A stretch of 40,514 bases of DNA from Zhongshania sp. GTDB taxonomy: Bacteria > Pseudomonadota > Gammaproteobacteria > Pseudomonadales > Spongiibacteraceae. The first letter of the stretch is position 1. Every line of letters begins with the position of its first letter. This document shows, piece by piece, positions 1 through 9,986 of this stretch. The notes beneath the pieces were generated by a model. It did not search any database. It had not been told where the DNA came from and worked only from the letters and a program-made list of their open reading frames with translations. The stretch is taken from positions 170,200 to 210,713 of the forward strand of contig NZ_JARGNU010000007.1 in the NCBI RefSeq assembly GCF_029212375.1, given 5' to 3'. A program made the translations under genes and the position numbers.

Positions 1-3000
1 CTGATGTTACTCAGCATACCGCTGATATCGCCGGTCTCGACACCCGGGTAGTTACTGCTGAGGGCGGTATCACGACCCTCGATGGTCGCGTTACCGGCGT
101 TGAAACTAATGTGGGAACCCTGCAGACAGATGTAGGTGGACTGCAGACCACGGTCGGCCAGAACACCGCCGACATCACTGGCTTGGATACTCGCGTTACC
201 ACCACAGAAACCGACATCAGCGGTTTGGATGGCCGTTTGCTTACGGCAGAATCCGATATCACTCAACACTCCACAGATATCTCTAGTCTCGACACACGGG
301 TAGTCACGGCTGAGAGCAGTATTACGAACCTTGATAGCCGCGTCACTGGCACCGAAACCGACATCACAGGCTTGGATACTCGCGTTACCACCACAGAAAC
401 GGACATCAGCGGCTTGGACGGGCGTCTGCTCACTGCTGAATCTGATATCACTGGTCTCGATACTCGTGTAACGACAACCGAAGGCAGCGTAACAAGCCTC
501 GATACGCGGGTGACCACGACTGAATCCGGTATCTCGCAGCACACAACGGATATTTCCGGCCTCGACACCCGTATAGGCACGGCAGAGGGCAGCATCACCA
601 CCCTTGATGGTCGTGTCACTGGCGTGGATAGCCGTGTTACCACGGTTGAAGGAAACCTCACTGGTCTTGGCGTTCGCGTCACAGCGGCAGAAGGTGGCAT
701 CGCCAATGTTGCAAGCGGCACCGCGACTGCCTTGGGCGGCGGCGCCGTTGCGAACGCAGATGGCAGCATTAGTGGGCCGAGTTACAGCATTGCCGGTGCC
801 GACTACAGCGACGTTGGCGCGGCGCTTGGCGCGGTAGAAGCGCTGGCTGGCACCGGCAATGTGCTCGGCGTGGTTTACGACGATGCTGGTCGCAATAGTA
901 TTAGCCTGCAGGGCGCGAGTGGCGGCACTCGGATCACTAATCTTGCCGCTGGCTCAGTGGCAGTGAACAGCAGTGACGCCATCAACGGCGCGCAGTTGTT
1001 TGCCACCGATCAGAATGTGGCGCAAAACAGCAGTGATCTGTCAGTCTTGGGCAGCCGTGTGGTGTCGGCCGAAACGACTATTAGTCAGAACACCGCTGAC
1101 ATCTCTGGCTTAGATGGGAGGGTGGTTGCGGCTGAGTCGGGTATTGCACAGCACACCACCGACATTGCCGGAATCGACACCCGTGTCGTAACGGCTGAGG
1201 GAGGTATCACCTCGCTTGATGGCCGTGTCACTGGTACTGAAACCAACATCGGTACTTTGCAGACGGATGTAGGCGGGCTTCAGACCACCGTTGGCCAGCA
1301 CACAAGCGACCTTTCTGGTTTGGATGGTCGCCTCGTCACTGCAGAATCCAATATTACTCAAAACATCACTGACATCTCGGGTCTAGACATTCGTGTAACG
1401 ACTACTGAAGGCCGCGTTGTTACTCTCGATACGCGGGTCGCTACGGCCGAGTCTGGTATCAGTCAGCACACTACAGATATCGCAGGCTTAGATACTCGCG
1501 TAGTAACCGCCGAGGGGAACATCACGAGCCTTGATGGTCGTGTCACTGGCGTGGATAGCCGTGTTACCACGGTTGAAGGAAACCTCACTGGTCTTGGCGT
1601 TCGCGTCACAGCGGCAGAAGGTGGCATCGCCAATGTTGCAAGCGGCACCGCGACTGCCTTGGGCGGCGGCGCCGTTGCGAACGCAGATGGCAGCATTAGT
1701 GGGCCGAGTTACAGCATTGCCGGTGCCGACTACAGCGACGTTGGCGCGGCGCTTGGCGCGGTAGAAGCGCTGGCTGGCACCGGCAATGTGCTCGGCGTGG
1801 TTTACGACGATGCTGGTCGCAATAGTATTAGCCTGCAGGGCGCGAGTGGCGGCACTCGGATCACTAATCTTGCCGCTGGCTCAGTGGCAGTGAACAGCAG
1901 TGACGCGATCAACGGCGCGCAATTGTTTGCCACCGATCAGAATGTGGCGCAGAACAGCAGCGAGCTGTCGGTACTGGGTGGCCGTGTGGTGACGACAGAG
2001 GGAAGTATTGCCTCGCTTGATGGCCGCGTTATTGACGCCGAGACTAACATTGGTGATTTGCAGACGGACCTGGGTGGTTTGCAGGCCACGGTCGGCCAGC
2101 ACACCACTGATATTTCTGGGATCGATACCCGTCTGGGATCAGCAGAAGGTGATATCAGCGGCCTAGATGGCCGTCTAATTACCGCCGAATCGGATATTAC
2201 GGGTCTGGACACTCGTGTAACGACAACCGAAGGCAGCGTCACTGATCTTGATACGCGAATCACCACCGCTGAGTCCGGTATTACACAGCACACAACAGAC
2301 ATTGCTAACATTGACACCCGTGTCGGAACCGCCGAGGGAAGTATTAATTCGCTTGATAGCCGCCTGATTACTGCAGAATCTGAAATCACTCAGCACGGCA
2401 CTGATATCACGGGCTTGGATAGCCGTGTGACAACGACGGAAGGCAGCGTTACGACCCTCGATACGCGGGTGACCACGGCGGAAGGAAGTCTCACTGGTCT
2501 CGGCGTTCGTGTCACTGCCGCAGAAGGTGGTATCGCCAATGTTGCAACAGGCACGGCGGCTGCGCTGGGCGGCGGTGCTATCGCGAACCCCGACGGCAGC
2601 ATTAGTGCGCCGAGTTACAGCATTGCTGGTTCCAATTACTACAATGTTGGTGCCGCACTCAGTGCGGTAGAGGTGCTGGCTGGCACCGGCAATGTGCTCG
2701 GTGTGGTTTACGACGATGCGGGTCGAAATAGCATCAGCCTGCAGGGCGCGAGTGGCTTCACCCGAATCACTATGCTTGCCCCCGGCTCGGTAGCTGCCGG
2801 TAGCAGCGACGCAGTCAATGGTGCGCAGCTCTTCGCTACCGATCGGAATGTGGCGCAAAACATGAGCAACTTGGCGGCCTTGGACGACCGTGTCGTTTCG
2901 GCGGAAACCATGATTGGCCAGCACACGACCGATATCAGCGGCCTCAATACGCGAGTGAGCACGGCTGAGTCTGGTATTGCACAGCACGCAACAGACATTG

Positions 3001-5255
3001 CTGGGTTAGGCACTCGTGTCAGCGGCGCCGAGACGGATATTGGCGACTTGCAGAGCAGCGTTGGTCAGCACACTACGGCGATCGCCGGACTCGATACGCG
3101 CATAGGATCGGCTGAAGGTGATATCTCCGGCCTAGATAGTCGCGTTACCGCCACGGAAACCGATATCAGCGGGCTGGATGGCCGCATGGTCGCTGCAGAA
3201 TCTGGTATCACTCAGAACACCACAGATATCAGTGGTCTTGATACTCGAGTTACGACAGCTGAGTCTGGTATTACGCAGCACACGGTTGATATCGCAGGTC
3301 TGGATACCCGCATTGGAACCGCCGAGGGAGACATTACTGTGCTTGATAGTCGTGTCACTGGCGCTGAAACCAATATCGGCACCCTGCAGACGGATGTGGG
3401 CGGGCTGCAGACAATGGTCGGCCAGCACACCAGCGATATCGCTGGCTTAGATACTCGCGTCGCGACGACGGAAACCAAGGTCAGCGGTCTGGATGGGCGT
3501 TTGACCACCGCAGAGTCTGATCTCACTCAGCACACCGCAGACATTGCTGGGCTGGATAACCGTGTAGGAACAGCGGAGGGCAGCATTACGGAGCTCGATA
3601 GCCGCGTTACTGGTACTGAAGCCAGCATTGGTACGCTACAGGCGGATTTGAGCGGACTGCAGACCACGGTCAGCCAGCACACCAGTGATATCGCCAGCCT
3701 AGATACGCGAGTTACCACTACTGAAACCAATATCAGTGGCCTAGATGGACGCTTAACTACTGCAGAGTCGGGCATTGGCGGCCTTGATGCTCGAGTGACG
3801 GTGACGGAGGGCAGCATCACTAGCCTCGACACCCGGCTTACTGGCACCGAGTCTTCTCTCGCACAGCACACTACCGACATTGCAGGCCTAGATACCCGCG
3901 TCGGGGTGGCCGAGGGAGGTATCTCCGCGCTTGATGGTCGTGTCGCTGGCACTGAAACCAGTATCGGCGAGTTGCAGACGGAGGTGGGTGGACTGCAGAC
4001 CACCGTTGACCAGCACAGCAGCGATATTGCCGGTCTAGATACCCGTCTGGGATCGACAAAAGGTGACATCAGCGGTCTGGATACTCGTGTTACCACCACG
4101 GAAGCCAACATCAGTGGTCTGGATGATCGCGTTACCGACAATGAAGCGGATATTGCGACTAATACCAGTAAAATTGACGGACTCGACACGCGCGCCACTA
4201 AACAGGGTGCCGGTTTGGCCGCCGGTTTGGGCGGTGGCACTTCTGTTGCAGCCGATGGCAGTGTCTCCGCGCCCAACTACGCGGTGCAGAGCGACAATTT
4301 TGACAACGTCGGTGACGCCTTTGCCGCTCTAGATACCGGGGTCGATGCCAATAAAACCGAAATTGCGGTTAACAGCCAACGTATTGATCAGAACCTAACA
4401 TCTATCCGTAATTTGGAAAGCCAGTTCACGACCGTTGAAGCCGAGGTCGTTGACCTCAGTGAGCGCGTCGATACCGCCCAGGGCACTGCTGACACTGCAT
4501 TGAACGCCGCCCAAGCCAACTCGGCCTTTTGTGGCCGTGGCAGTGCCGACGGCGCGATTGAATGCGGCGATAACGCTCAAGCCGGTGATCAAGCTGTTAA
4601 TAGCTTGGCTATTGGTAAAAATGCGAAAGCGCAGTCCGAAGGTGGTATTGCTGTCGGCTTCAACGCCACTGCCGTTGAGTCCAATTCAGTGGCCATTGGC
4701 TCAGGTGCTGTTGCGCAGTCTTCGGTGGCAGTGGGTACCGGAGCGCAGGCATTGGGCACTAACACCACTGCAGTGGGCGATAACGCCACTGCATCTGGGG
4801 AGCAGGCTGTTGCGTTAGGTAATAACGCAGTGGCCATGGCGGCTAATAGCATCGCCTTAGGCAATGGCTCGGTGGCAGACCAAGCCAATACGGTGTCGGT
4901 GGGCAGCGTTGGCAATCAACGGCGTATCACCAATGTGGCGCCAGGCATTTCAGCTACTGATGCGGTGAACATGAGTCAGCTGGAATCTATGGGGATTTAT
5001 TTGGGCGGCGCCATCAACGAGGCGCGGCGTGAGGCCAATGCCGGTATCGCGGCGGCGGTGGCCATGGAAAACGCCCCGTATGTAGCCGGCAAGTTCACCT
5101 ATGCCATGGGTGTGGGCTATCACGTTAATCAATCGGCGGTGGGGATGACCTTGCGGCGCACTGCCGACAATGGTCGCTGGAGTGTCACCACGGGTATTGC
5201 TGGCTCTGAAGTTGGCGCCACGGTGCGGGTGGGTGTTAGTGGCGTGCTCTGGTAA
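1..5255 (+). CDS. Trimeric autotransporter adhesin (YadA-like), 5'-truncated by window edge
   Basis: The reading frame is open from base 3 and ends at TAA 5253-5255, so over 1,750 residues of the C-terminal part are visible; the signal peptide and true start lie outside. Most of it is a coiled-coil stalk of 14-residue units (type [14 protein letters not shown]) with 7-residue insertions (type DITQHTT); hydrophobic spacing 3-4-3-4 fits heptads. Three modules with LGGGA..DGS, PSYSI and [14 protein letters not shown] signatures (about 658-1035, 1585-1962, 2485-2862) and a shorter fourth (about 4201-4340) interrupt the stalk. Around 4585-4910 lie YadA-head repeats ([16 protein letters not shown]). 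A DAVNMSQL neck follows, then a four-strand membrane anchor ending in a terminal Trp. Such homotrimers are exported by type V secretion and mediate adhesion or autoagglutination. Long antisense ORFs here are codon-bias shadows. Family call is secure; the ligand is unknown. Confidence 0.95.
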   Translation, partial: DVTQHTADIAGLDTRVVTAEGGITTLDGRVTGVETNVGTLQTDVGGLQTTVGQNTADITGLDTRVTTTETDISGLDGRLLTAESDITQHSTDISSLDTRVVTAESSITNLDSRVTGTETDITGLDTRVTTTETDISGLDGRLLTAESDITGLDTRVTTTEGSVTSLDTRVTTTESGISQHTTDISGLDTRIGTAEGSITTLDGRVTGVDSRVTTVEGNLTGLGVRVTAAEGGIANVASGTATALGGGAVANADGSISGPSYSIAGADYSDVGAALGAVEALAGTGNVLGVVYDDAGRNSISLQGASGGTRITNLAAGSVAVNSSDAINGAQLFATDQNVAQNSSDLSVLGSRVVSAETTISQNTADISGLDGRVVAAESGIAQHTTDIAGIDTRVVTAEGGITSLDGRVTGTETNIGTLQTDVGGLQTTVGQHTSDLSGLDGRLVTAESNITQNITDISGLDIRVTTTEGRVVTLDTRVATAESGISQHTTDIAGLDTRVVTAEGNITSLDGRVTGVDSRVTTVEGNLTGLGVRVTAAEGGIANVASGTATALGGGAVANADGSISGPSYSIAGADYSDVGAALGAVEALAGTGNVLGVVYDDAGRNSISLQGASGGTRITNLAAGSVAVNSSDAINGAQLFATDQNVAQNSSELSVLGGRVVTTEGSIASLDGRVIDAETNIGDLQTDLGGLQATVGQHTTDISGIDTRLGSAEGDISGLDGRLITAESDITGLDTRVTTTEGSVTDLDTRITTAESGITQHTTDIANIDTRVGTAEGSINSLDSRLITAESEITQHGTDITGLDSRVTTTEGSVTTLDTRVTTAEGSLTGLGVRVTAAEGGIANVATGTAAALGGGAIANPDGSISAPSYSIAGSNYYNVGAALSAVEVLAGTGNVLGVVYDDAGRNSISLQGASGFTRITMLAPGSVAAGSSDAVNGAQLFATDRNVAQNMSNLAALDDRVVSAETMIGQHTTDISGLNTRVSTAESGIAQHATDIAGLGTRVSGAETDIGDLQSSVGQHTTAIAGLDTRIGSAEGDISGLDSRVTATETDISGLDGRMVAAESGITQNTTDISGLDTRVTTAESGITQHTVDIAGLDTRIGTAEGDITVLDSRVTGAETNIGTLQTDVGGLQTMVGQHTSDIAGLDTRVATTETKVSGLDGRLTTAESDLTQHTADIAGLDNRVGTAEGSITELDSRVTGTEASIGTLQADLSGLQTTVSQHTSDIASLDTRVTTTETNISGLDGRLTTAESGIGGLDARVTVTEGSITSLDTRLTGTESSLAQHTTDIAGLDTRVGVAEGGISALDGRVAGTETSIGELQTEVGGLQTTVDQHSSDIAGLDTRLGSTKGDISGLDTRVTTTEANISGLDDRVTDNEADIATNTSKIDGLDTRATKQGAGLAAGLGGGTSVAADGSVSAPNYAVQSDNFDNVGDAFAALDTGVDANKTEIAVNSQRIDQNLTSIRNLESQFTTVEAEVVDLSERVDTAQGTADTALNAAQANSAFCGRGSADGAIECGDNAQAGDQAVNSLAIGKNAKAQSEGGIAVGFNATAVESNSVAIGSGAVAQSSVAVGTGAQALGTNTTAVGDNATASGEQAVALGNNAVAMAANSIALGNGSVADQANTVSVGSVGNQRRITNVAPGISATDAVNMSQLESMGIYLGGAINEARREANAGIAAAVAMENAPYVAGKFTYAMGVGYHVNQSAVGMTLRRTADNGRWSVTTGIAGSEVGATVRVGVSGVLW
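602..979 (+). repeat. Exact 378-bp duplication, copy 1 (inside adhesin gene)
   Basis: By eye, bases 602-979 match 1529-1906 without a mismatch (offset 927 bp, a multiple of three). Identity stays high for some 50 bp beyond. It encodes one stalk module, from the [12 protein letters not shown] segment to NSSDAI. Flanking stalk repeats are much more diverged, so this is a recent duplication or gene conversion. Confidence 0.9.
1529..1906 (+). repeat. Exact 378-bp duplication, copy 2 (inside adhesin gene)
   Basis: Second copy of the module at 602-979. The first mismatch downstream is C at 980 versus G at 1907 (GCC to GCG, both Ala). The related module at about 2485-2862 is clearly diverged, so only these two copies have been homogenised. 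Confidence 0.9.
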
Positions 5256-5312
5256 GCCGCAGCTGCGTTGTACCGATTCAGTATATCCGATGAATTATTT
5301 AGAGAGAGGCGA

Positions 5313-6143
5313 ATGAAAGTTATTCAGTGGGCAGGGGTTGTTGTGCTGGTCTCATTGCTCGGTGCCTGCGCCGCGTCGCAGCCGGCTGATCTGCGAGGTA
5401 TATTGTTTCCTGTGCTGGATGCGTCGTATCTAAACACTGAGGACTTCATCGATCTCGGTTCAGCAACTGGGCGAGTGGCGCTAGGTATCAACCGAGATCA
5501 AGCGCGCTTGCTATTGTGAAATCCGAATTTTGATGAAGGCCTCTTCAGCCCTGATACTTGGAACTACGTTTTTAATTTATATGCCGGCGCAGAAAATGAG
5601 TACCGGATCTGCCAGTATCAACTGCAATATGGTGATGACGATAAAGGTCGATAGAGTGTAAAAGCCATCTACTGGCAGACACCTGAATGTGAACAATTGT
5701 CCGCGCGCCACGTAATAGTGGCGGTAGCGTCTTCTGTGCCTACCGAGGAAACTGTGTCGCTCACTGATGAATTGCTATTCGTTTTTGGACGTTCTCGCGA
5801 AGCAGATCTAAACCCGAGCGGGCGTGTTGCACTGGTGCAGTTCGCGCAGTACTGGCAGCGTCGCCACGCGCAGATTAATAAAGTGCTTGTGGTTGGTCAC
5901 AGCGATCCCATCGGCGTAGCCGAGAGTAACAATTCTTTGTCCCAAGCGCGGGCGGCAACGGTGGCTGAAATACTGGTACGTAACGGCATTGATCGCTCGG
6001 TGATTGTCACCATGGGCAAAGGTAGTAGCGACACTATTGCTAAGTGTAGCAACGGTAACGGTCAAGCTTCGACGCTAGAGCGAGTGAACTGTCTGCAGCC
6101 TGATCGTCGTGTGAGTGTGAGAGTGCTGGCGACGGCAAGCTAG
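5313..6143 (+). pseudogene. TpgA-like BamE/OmpA lipoprotein, two in-frame stops
   Basis: One frame runs from ATG 5313 (AG-rich Shine-Dalgarno at 5301-5309) to TAG 6141-6143, broken by TGA 5517-5519 and TAG 5652-5654. Residues 1-19 are a lipoprotein signal with lipobox LLGAC. The next part (INRDQARLLL-stop-NPNFDEGLF..WNYVFNLY..CQYQLQY..stop..AIYW) resembles the SmpA/OmlA (BamE) fold; the first stop sits where GNP is usual, so GGA to TGA would explain it. From about 5750 there is an intact OmpA-type peptidoglycan-binding domain (GHSDPIGVAESNNSLSQARA, PDRRVSV). BamE-OmpA lipoproteins of TpgA type follow trimeric autotransporter genes and tie the adhesin to peptidoglycan. No frameshift is present, so decay is recent, or the stops are sequence errors. 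If real, only a 68-residue lipoprotein fragment would be made. Confidence 0.8.
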
Positions 6144-6168
6144 CATGTCTTATAAGGGAACGTTCGCC

Positions 6169-6249
6169 ATGTTTACCTTCGGTCTGATAATTGGCCTGCT
6201 GTTTGGCGCAACAATTGGCATGATGGCGCTGGCCATGGTCGCCGATTAG
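6169..6249 (+). CDS. Tiny membrane protein, possibly truncated by TAG
   Basis: ATG 6169 (AAGGGAA at 6153-6159) encodes 26 residues with one glycine-rich hydrophobic helix (FGLIIGLLFGATIGMMALAM). It stops at TAG 6247-6249, but the frame continues for 15 polar codons (LAANDDGKDPYLLSR) to a second TAG at 6295-6297. That makes a more typical 42-residue single-helix protein with a charged tail, so the first TAG may be another nonsense mutation like those in the preceding lipoprotein. Function unknown; even its being a gene is uncertain. Confidence 0.4.
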   Translation: MFTFGLIIGLLFGATIGMMALAMVAD

Positions 6250-6302
6250 TTGGCGGCTAATGACGATGGCAAAGACCCGTATCTGCTAAGTCGCTAGATG
6301 CA

Positions 6303-7784
6303 TCATATATCGCCGCGATAAATCATCGCTTCTTGCAAGTGAGCAAGGCGTATCGCCTCAGCATCCGCTAGATCGGCAATGCTGCGCGCAATTTTTTGCA
6401 GGCGGTGATGGGCACGAGCGCTCAGGCCTAATTTTTGCTCAGCTTTGAGCATGAATTGCTTGCTGGGGGTGTCTAGCGCGCAAAACTGCCGCACCTGCGC
6501 GGCGCTGAGTTGGGCGTTGATATTGCCGCTGCGCTGTAATTGACGGTCGCGGGCAGCGCAAACTCGCTCGCGCACGGTGGCGCTGCTTTCTGCTAGGCCA
6601 TCTTCCTGTAAAACCCCTGGCGGTAGGCGGGGCACGGTAATGCGTAAATCGATGCGGTCGAGTAGCGGCCCAGATAGTTTGCCCCGATAGCGTTGGATTT
6701 GGTCGGGGGTGCAGCGGCAGTCCTTGCCGCTGTCGCCGTCAAAACCGCAGGGGCATGGATTCATCGCGGCAATTAACTGGAATCGAGCTGGGAAGGTTAA
6801 TTGTTGGGTAGCGCGTGAAATGGTTACCTCACCAGACTCTATCGGTTCGCGCAGTACTTCGAGTACTTTGCGGGGGTATTCGGGCAGTTCATCTAAAAAT
6901 AATACGCCATGATGGGCCAAGGAAATCTCACCGGGCCGTGGATAGCTGCCGCCACCCACCAATGCCACCCCAGAGGCGGTGTGGTGGGGGGCGCGGAAAG
7001 GCCGGTTCAGCCGCAGTGGTAGCCCAGCGACCGACTGCACGGTGGCAATTTCTAAACGCTCACTTTCGTTAAGGGGTGGCAAAATACCTGGTAAGCGATT
7101 GGCGAGTAGGGTTTTTCCGGTGCCGGGCGGGCCGCTGAGTAAGAGTGAATGACCGCCCGCCGCGGCGATTTCCAGTGCCCGTTTGGCGCCTGCTTGGCCG
7201 CGCACCTCGCTGAGGTCGGGATAGTGTTCGGCTAATTCTGCCGAATCGTCGGCGCTAGCATAGGGCAGCGCCTGCTGGCCGTGGAGGTGGGCAACTACCG
7301 CGAGTAAGGAGTGGGCTTCGCGAATATCGCTGGTGTCGAGAATACTGGCAAGGCCAGCGTTGGCGGCGGGCAGTATCAGACTGTGCCCCGCTTCGCCAGC
7401 TTGCACCGCTGCGGGCAGGGCAGCATCTACCGCGCGCAATTCACCGCTCAGCCCCAGTTCGCCAATTAGCTCACAGTTTGCCAGCGGCGCTGTGGGTAGT
7501 TGGCCTGAGGCGACCAAGATTCCGATGGCGATGGGCAAGTCGAAGCGGCCACCTTCTTTGGGCAAATCGGCGGGGGCAAGGTTGACGGTGATGCGGCTAA
7601 CCGGAAATTCAAAGCGCGAATTTACGAGCGCAGAGCGTACTCGGTCGCGGCTCTCGCGCACGCTGGCCTCAGGCAAGCCAACAATATTAAAGGCCGGCAG
7701 GCCTCCAGATAAATGGACTTCTACGGTAACCAGTGGCGCGTGCACGCCAAGCTTGGCGCGGCTGTATACGGTGGCGAGGGGCAT
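6303..7784 (-). CDS. comM: ComM/YifB AAA+ ATPase, Mg-chelatase-like
   Basis: A 493-residue protein, usual length for ComM. The N-terminal ChlI-like domain (about 1-130) contains PAFNIVGLPEASVRESRDRVRSA. The AAA+ core has Walker A GPPGTGKT (about 218-225), Walker B VLFLDE (about 294-299) and the Cys-rich MNPCPCG..CRC segment (about 341-358). The C-terminal Mg_chelatase_C domain carries LSARAHHRLQKIARSIADL. ComM is a hexameric branch-migration helicase that aids integration of homologous DNA during natural transformation, acting in the cytoplasm. It runs in the same direction as ubiK with a short gap and converges on the adhesin-side genes. All ATPase motifs are intact. Identification is firm; competence of this organism is not shown. 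Confidence 0.95.
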   Translation of the reverse strand: MPLATVYSRAKLGVHAPLVTVEVHLSGGLPAFNIVGLPEASVRESRDRVRSALVNSRFEFPVSRITVNLAPADLPKEGGRFDLPIAIGILVASGQLPTAPLANCELIGELGLSGELRAVDAALPAAVQAGEAGHSLILPAANAGLASILDTSDIREAHSLLAVVAHLHGQQALPYASADDSAELAEHYPDLSEVRGQAGAKRALEIAAAGGHSLLLSGPPGTGKTLLANRLPGILPPLNESERLEIATVQSVAGLPLRLNRPFRAPHHTASGVALVGGGSYPRPGEISLAHHGVLFLDELPEYPRKVLEVLREPIESGEVTISRATQQLTFPARFQLIAAMNPCPCGFDGDSGKDCRCTPDQIQRYRGKLSGPLLDRIDLRITVPRLPPGVLQEDGLAESSATVRERVCAARDRQLQRSGNINAQLSAAQVRQFCALDTPSKQFMLKAEQKLGLSARAHHRLQKIARSIADLADAEAIRLAHLQEAMIYRGDI

Positions 7785-7833
7785 GGCTTCATCCTTGAAG
7801 GCGGCATCTCAAACTTCGCGAGCGGTCTAGAGC

Positions 7834-8109
7834 TTAAGGCTTGGCGCTACTGCTATCAGTGGTTTGATTCGCAAGCAGCTCGGTTAATTCGGCGAGCTGC
7901 TTCTCTAGCGCTTCGAGTTTACTGCGGGTGCGGTTTAATACCGCAACTTGGGCGTCGAACTCGGCGCGTGACACAACGTTCATGCGACTGAGGCCACCTT
8001 GCAGTAATACCTGCACTTTTTCTTCTATGTCGTGCTGAATTTCTGGGCCATTATTCATCAGCTTGCTGGCTTGTTGCGCCAACTGAGCAATAAAATCGGG
8101 TTTAGCCAT
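7834..8109 (-). CDS. ubiK: UbiK ubiquinone biosynthesis accessory factor (BMFP domain)
   Basis: A 91-residue protein matching UbiK/YqiC in size and layout. An amphipathic N-terminus (PDFIAQLAQQASKLM) is followed by the VLLQGGLSRMNVVSRAEFDAQ segment and a C-terminal coiled coil (VLNRTRSKLEALEKQLAELTELL). UbiK is a membrane-associated trimer that helps the Ubi complex make ubiquinone under aerobic conditions, with UbiJ as partner. It lies directly upstream of comM on the same strand. The divergent ureD promoter region begins about 60 bp beyond its start. In pseudomonads, ubiK and comM neighbour glnK-amtB, whereas here about 12 kb of urea genes lie between them. Confidence 0.92.
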   Translation of the reverse strand: MAKPDFIAQLAQQASKLMNNGPEIQHDIEEKVQVLLQGGLSRMNVVSRAEFDAQVAVLNRTRSKLEALEKQLAELTELLANQTTDSSSAKP

Positions 8110-8164
8110 GGATCGTTACCTCGTTGATTGGCTAAGTGTATCGTTTATTGGCGGCATGGGGCTA

Positions 8165-8192
8165 GTCAGGCGTCTGACGTCTGACGTCTGAC
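8165..8192. repeat. GTCNGAC x4 heptamer array A
   Basis: Four consecutive 7-mers: GTCAGGC (one mismatch), then GTCTGAC three times, 28 bp in all. It lies between divergent ubiK and ureD, just outside the urea cluster. A small hairpin GGGAA-gcg-TTTCCC follows at about 8195-8207. Equivalent four-unit arrays are at 20163, 27261 and 27353. Confidence 0.85.
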
Positions 8193-8287
8193 GCGGGAAG
8201 CGTTTCCCACTAGCTCGCCTAATAATGGTGCGCATTTACCGATAATAAGATCCGATTTGGCGCAGTGCTAATAAAAACGCACAGTGA

Positions 8288-8303
8288 TGGTACAGTTATT
8301 GCT
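8288..8303 (+). promoter_or_regulatory. Sigma-54 promoter for the urease operon
   Basis: TGGTAC-AGTTA-TTGCT: the -24 GG (8289-8290) and -12 GC (8301-8302) are exactly 10 bp apart. Only one base differs from TGGCAC-N5-TTGC. Predicted start of transcription is near 8314, about 80 bp before ureD. A weak NtrC-like half-site (GGTGC in AATGGTGCGC, about 8226-8235) lies near -85. Sigma-54/NtrC control would switch urease on under nitrogen limitation. Confidence 0.7.
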
Positions 8304-8392
8304 CACGGATATTGTTTGCAACGCATTGAACGGCGTTAACTTAAAGGCGCTCCGCGATCTTATTAATTAGTTTTACAAACAAGGAATTGCCG

Positions 8393-9295
8393 TTGACGGC
8401 CCTAGCCCCCTTAATATCTGCACATACTGGCCACGGTGGTGATCTGGCTCCGCGTAAATCGTGGCCAGCGGCGATTGAGCTTGGTCTGCGTGCCAGTGAA
8501 AATCGCACAGATTTGGTGCGCGTTTCCCACAAAGGGCCATTGCGGGTGCAGCGGCCTTTTTATCCCGAGGGGGATTGCTGTCATGTTTATCTCCTGCACC
8601 CGCCTGGCGGCATAGTGGCTGGCGATACCTTGCGGGTGGCGGTGAGTTTGGATGCTGGGGCGCAAGCGCTGCTAACCACGCCCTCGGCGGGCAAGGTGTA
8701 CCGCAGTGATTTGGCGAAAACGGCGCAGTCTCAAGGCGTGAGCGCTGATGTTGCCGATGGTGCCTGTTTGGAGTGGCTGCCCCAGGAAACCATTGTATTT
8801 GAAGGCGCTGAAGCCGAATTGAGTAATCACTTCGCTCTGCAGGGCAATGCCCGTTTATGTGCATGGGATATTGTGGTGCTGGGCCGCCGCGCCAGTGGCG
8901 AAGGGTTTGCCCAGGGTCGTTGCCTGCAAAAAATCGACATACGTCGCGACGGCAAACCACTATTAGTTGAACGCACCGAATGGCTGGGGGGTAGCACCAT
9001 GCTGGATGCGCCTTGGGGAATGGCTGGCGCCTCGGTGAGCGGCAGCTTTTTCGCGACGATGAGTTGCGATCAGGCCATGATGGATAAATTGCGCGACGGC
9101 CTCATTGCGATTGCTGAGCAAAATACTTGGCTGGCGGCAGAGTGGGGCTTATCGCAAAAGCGGGATATTTTTTTAGCGCGCTATCTGGGTGATTCGCCGG
9201 AGCAGTGCCGCAAAGGTTTTGCGTGGCTGTGGGCGCAGCTTCGGCCGCAATTTAATGGCCGCGAGGCCTGCCCGCCGCGGATTTGGAACACCTAA
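8393..9295 (+). CDS. ureD: Urease accessory protein UreD
   Basis: About 300 residues, normal for UreD/UreH-type urease chaperones. Family blocks are visible: GPLRVQRPFYPEGDCCHVYL, HPPGGIVAGDTLRVAV, ALLTTPSAGKVYRS, EWLPQETIVFEGA and WDIVVLGRRASGEGF. UreD binds apo-urease (UreABC) and recruits UreF and UreG for nickel insertion. I place the start at TTG 8393 because AAGGA (8381-8385) is 7 bp upstream; an in-frame TTG at 8387 is only 1 bp from it. There is no early ATG in frame. First gene of the urease operon, behind a sigma-54 promoter; ureA starts 45 bp after its stop. Confidence 0.93.
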   Translation: MTALAPLISAHTGHGGDLAPRKSWPAAIELGLRASENRTDLVRVSHKGPLRVQRPFYPEGDCCHVYLLHPPGGIVAGDTLRVAVSLDAGAQALLTTPSAGKVYRSDLAKTAQSQGVSADVADGACLEWLPQETIVFEGAEAELSNHFALQGNARLCAWDIVVLGRRASGEGFAQGRCLQKIDIRRDGKPLLVERTEWLGGSTMLDAPWGMAGASVSGSFFATMSCDQAMMDKLRDGLIAIAEQNTWLAAEWGLSQKRDIFLARYLGDSPEQCRKGFAWLWAQLRPQFNGREACPPRIWNT

Positions 9296-9339
9296 TTAGC
9301 ATTGAAATGAGAATTAATTGAAAACAGGATGACACCGCC

Positions 9340-9642
9340 ATGGAATTGAGTCCCAGAGATAAAGATAAATTATTGCTGTTTACCGCCGCGCTATTGGCCG
9401 AACGCCGCATGGCCAAGGGTCTTAAATTAAATTACCCCGAGTCTATCGCGCTGATTTCGGCGGCGGTAATGGAAGGCGCCCGAGAGGGCCGCACGGTGGC
9501 CGAGATGATGAGCGCGGGGCGTGAAGTGCTGACCAAAAATGACGTGATGGACGGCATTGCCGAAATGATTCACGAGGTACAGGTGGAGGCAACCTTCCCC
9601 GATGGTACCAAGTTGGTCACTGTCCATAATCCCATCGTTTAA
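9340..9642 (+). CDS. ureA: Urease subunit gamma
   Basis: 100 residues, the exact family length. It begins [23 protein letters not shown] and contains the conserved [29 protein letters not shown] stretch; the end has [18 protein letters not shown]. UreA is the small structural subunit of the (UreABC)3 trimer that hydrolyses urea to ammonia and carbamate in the cytoplasm. ureB follows after 20 bp. Separate ureA and ureB genes are the usual bacterial form, unlike the fused subunit of Helicobacter. Confidence 0.98.
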   Translation: MELSPRDKDKLLLFTAALLAERRMAKGLKLNYPESIALISAAVMEGAREGRTVAEMMSAGREVLTKNDVMDGIAEMIHEVQVEATFPDGTKLVTVHNPIV

Positions 9643-9662
9643 ATAGGCATAACGGAGCACTT

Positions 9663-9983
9663 ATGATTCCCGGAGAATTAATCGCAGCCAAGGGCGATAT
9701 TACCCTCAATGCCGACCGCGAAACCTGCGTGATTGATGTGGCCAATAGTGGTGATCGGCCAATACAGGTTGGTTCGCACTACCATTTTTTTGAGACCAAT
9801 CCTGCGCTGATTTTTGATCGCGGGGCGAGTCGCGGTTTTCGTTTGAATATTGCGGCGGGCACGGCGGTGCGTTTTGAGCCTGGTCAGAGCCGTCAAGTTG
9901 AGTTGGTGGCGCTGGCGGGCAAACGCGAGGTGTATGGTTTTCGTGGCGATGTAATGGGCGCCCTCGACAAGCAAGGAGCATAA
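9663..9983 (+). CDS. ureB: Urease subunit beta
   Basis: 106 residues. It starts [16 protein letters not shown] and holds the family signature [24 protein letters not shown] followed by [42 protein letters not shown] lies 5 bp before ATG 9663. It is a beta-rich structural subunit that packs against UreC and helps position the active-site flap. Its 3' end carries the AAGGAG Shine-Dalgarno (9973-9978) for ureC, so the two genes are probably translationally linked. Confidence 0.98.
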   Translation: MIPGELIAAKGDITLNADRETCVIDVANSGDRPIQVGSHYHFFETNPALIFDRGASRGFRLNIAAGTAVRFEPGQSRQVELVALAGKREVYGFRGDVMGALDKQGA

Positions 9984-9986
9984 AAC

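Noticed and set aside
263-4276. Long antisense ORFs inside the adhesin gene
   Set aside because: Biased codons of a repetitive plus-strand gene leave open antisense frames; products are low-complexity Ser/Val/Pro/Arg repeats.
5313-6143. Stop codon reassignment or selenocysteine at TGA 5517
   Set aside because: Normal genes in the window end with TGA, TAG and TAA; the second interruption is TAG, and the expected residue at 5517 is Gly.
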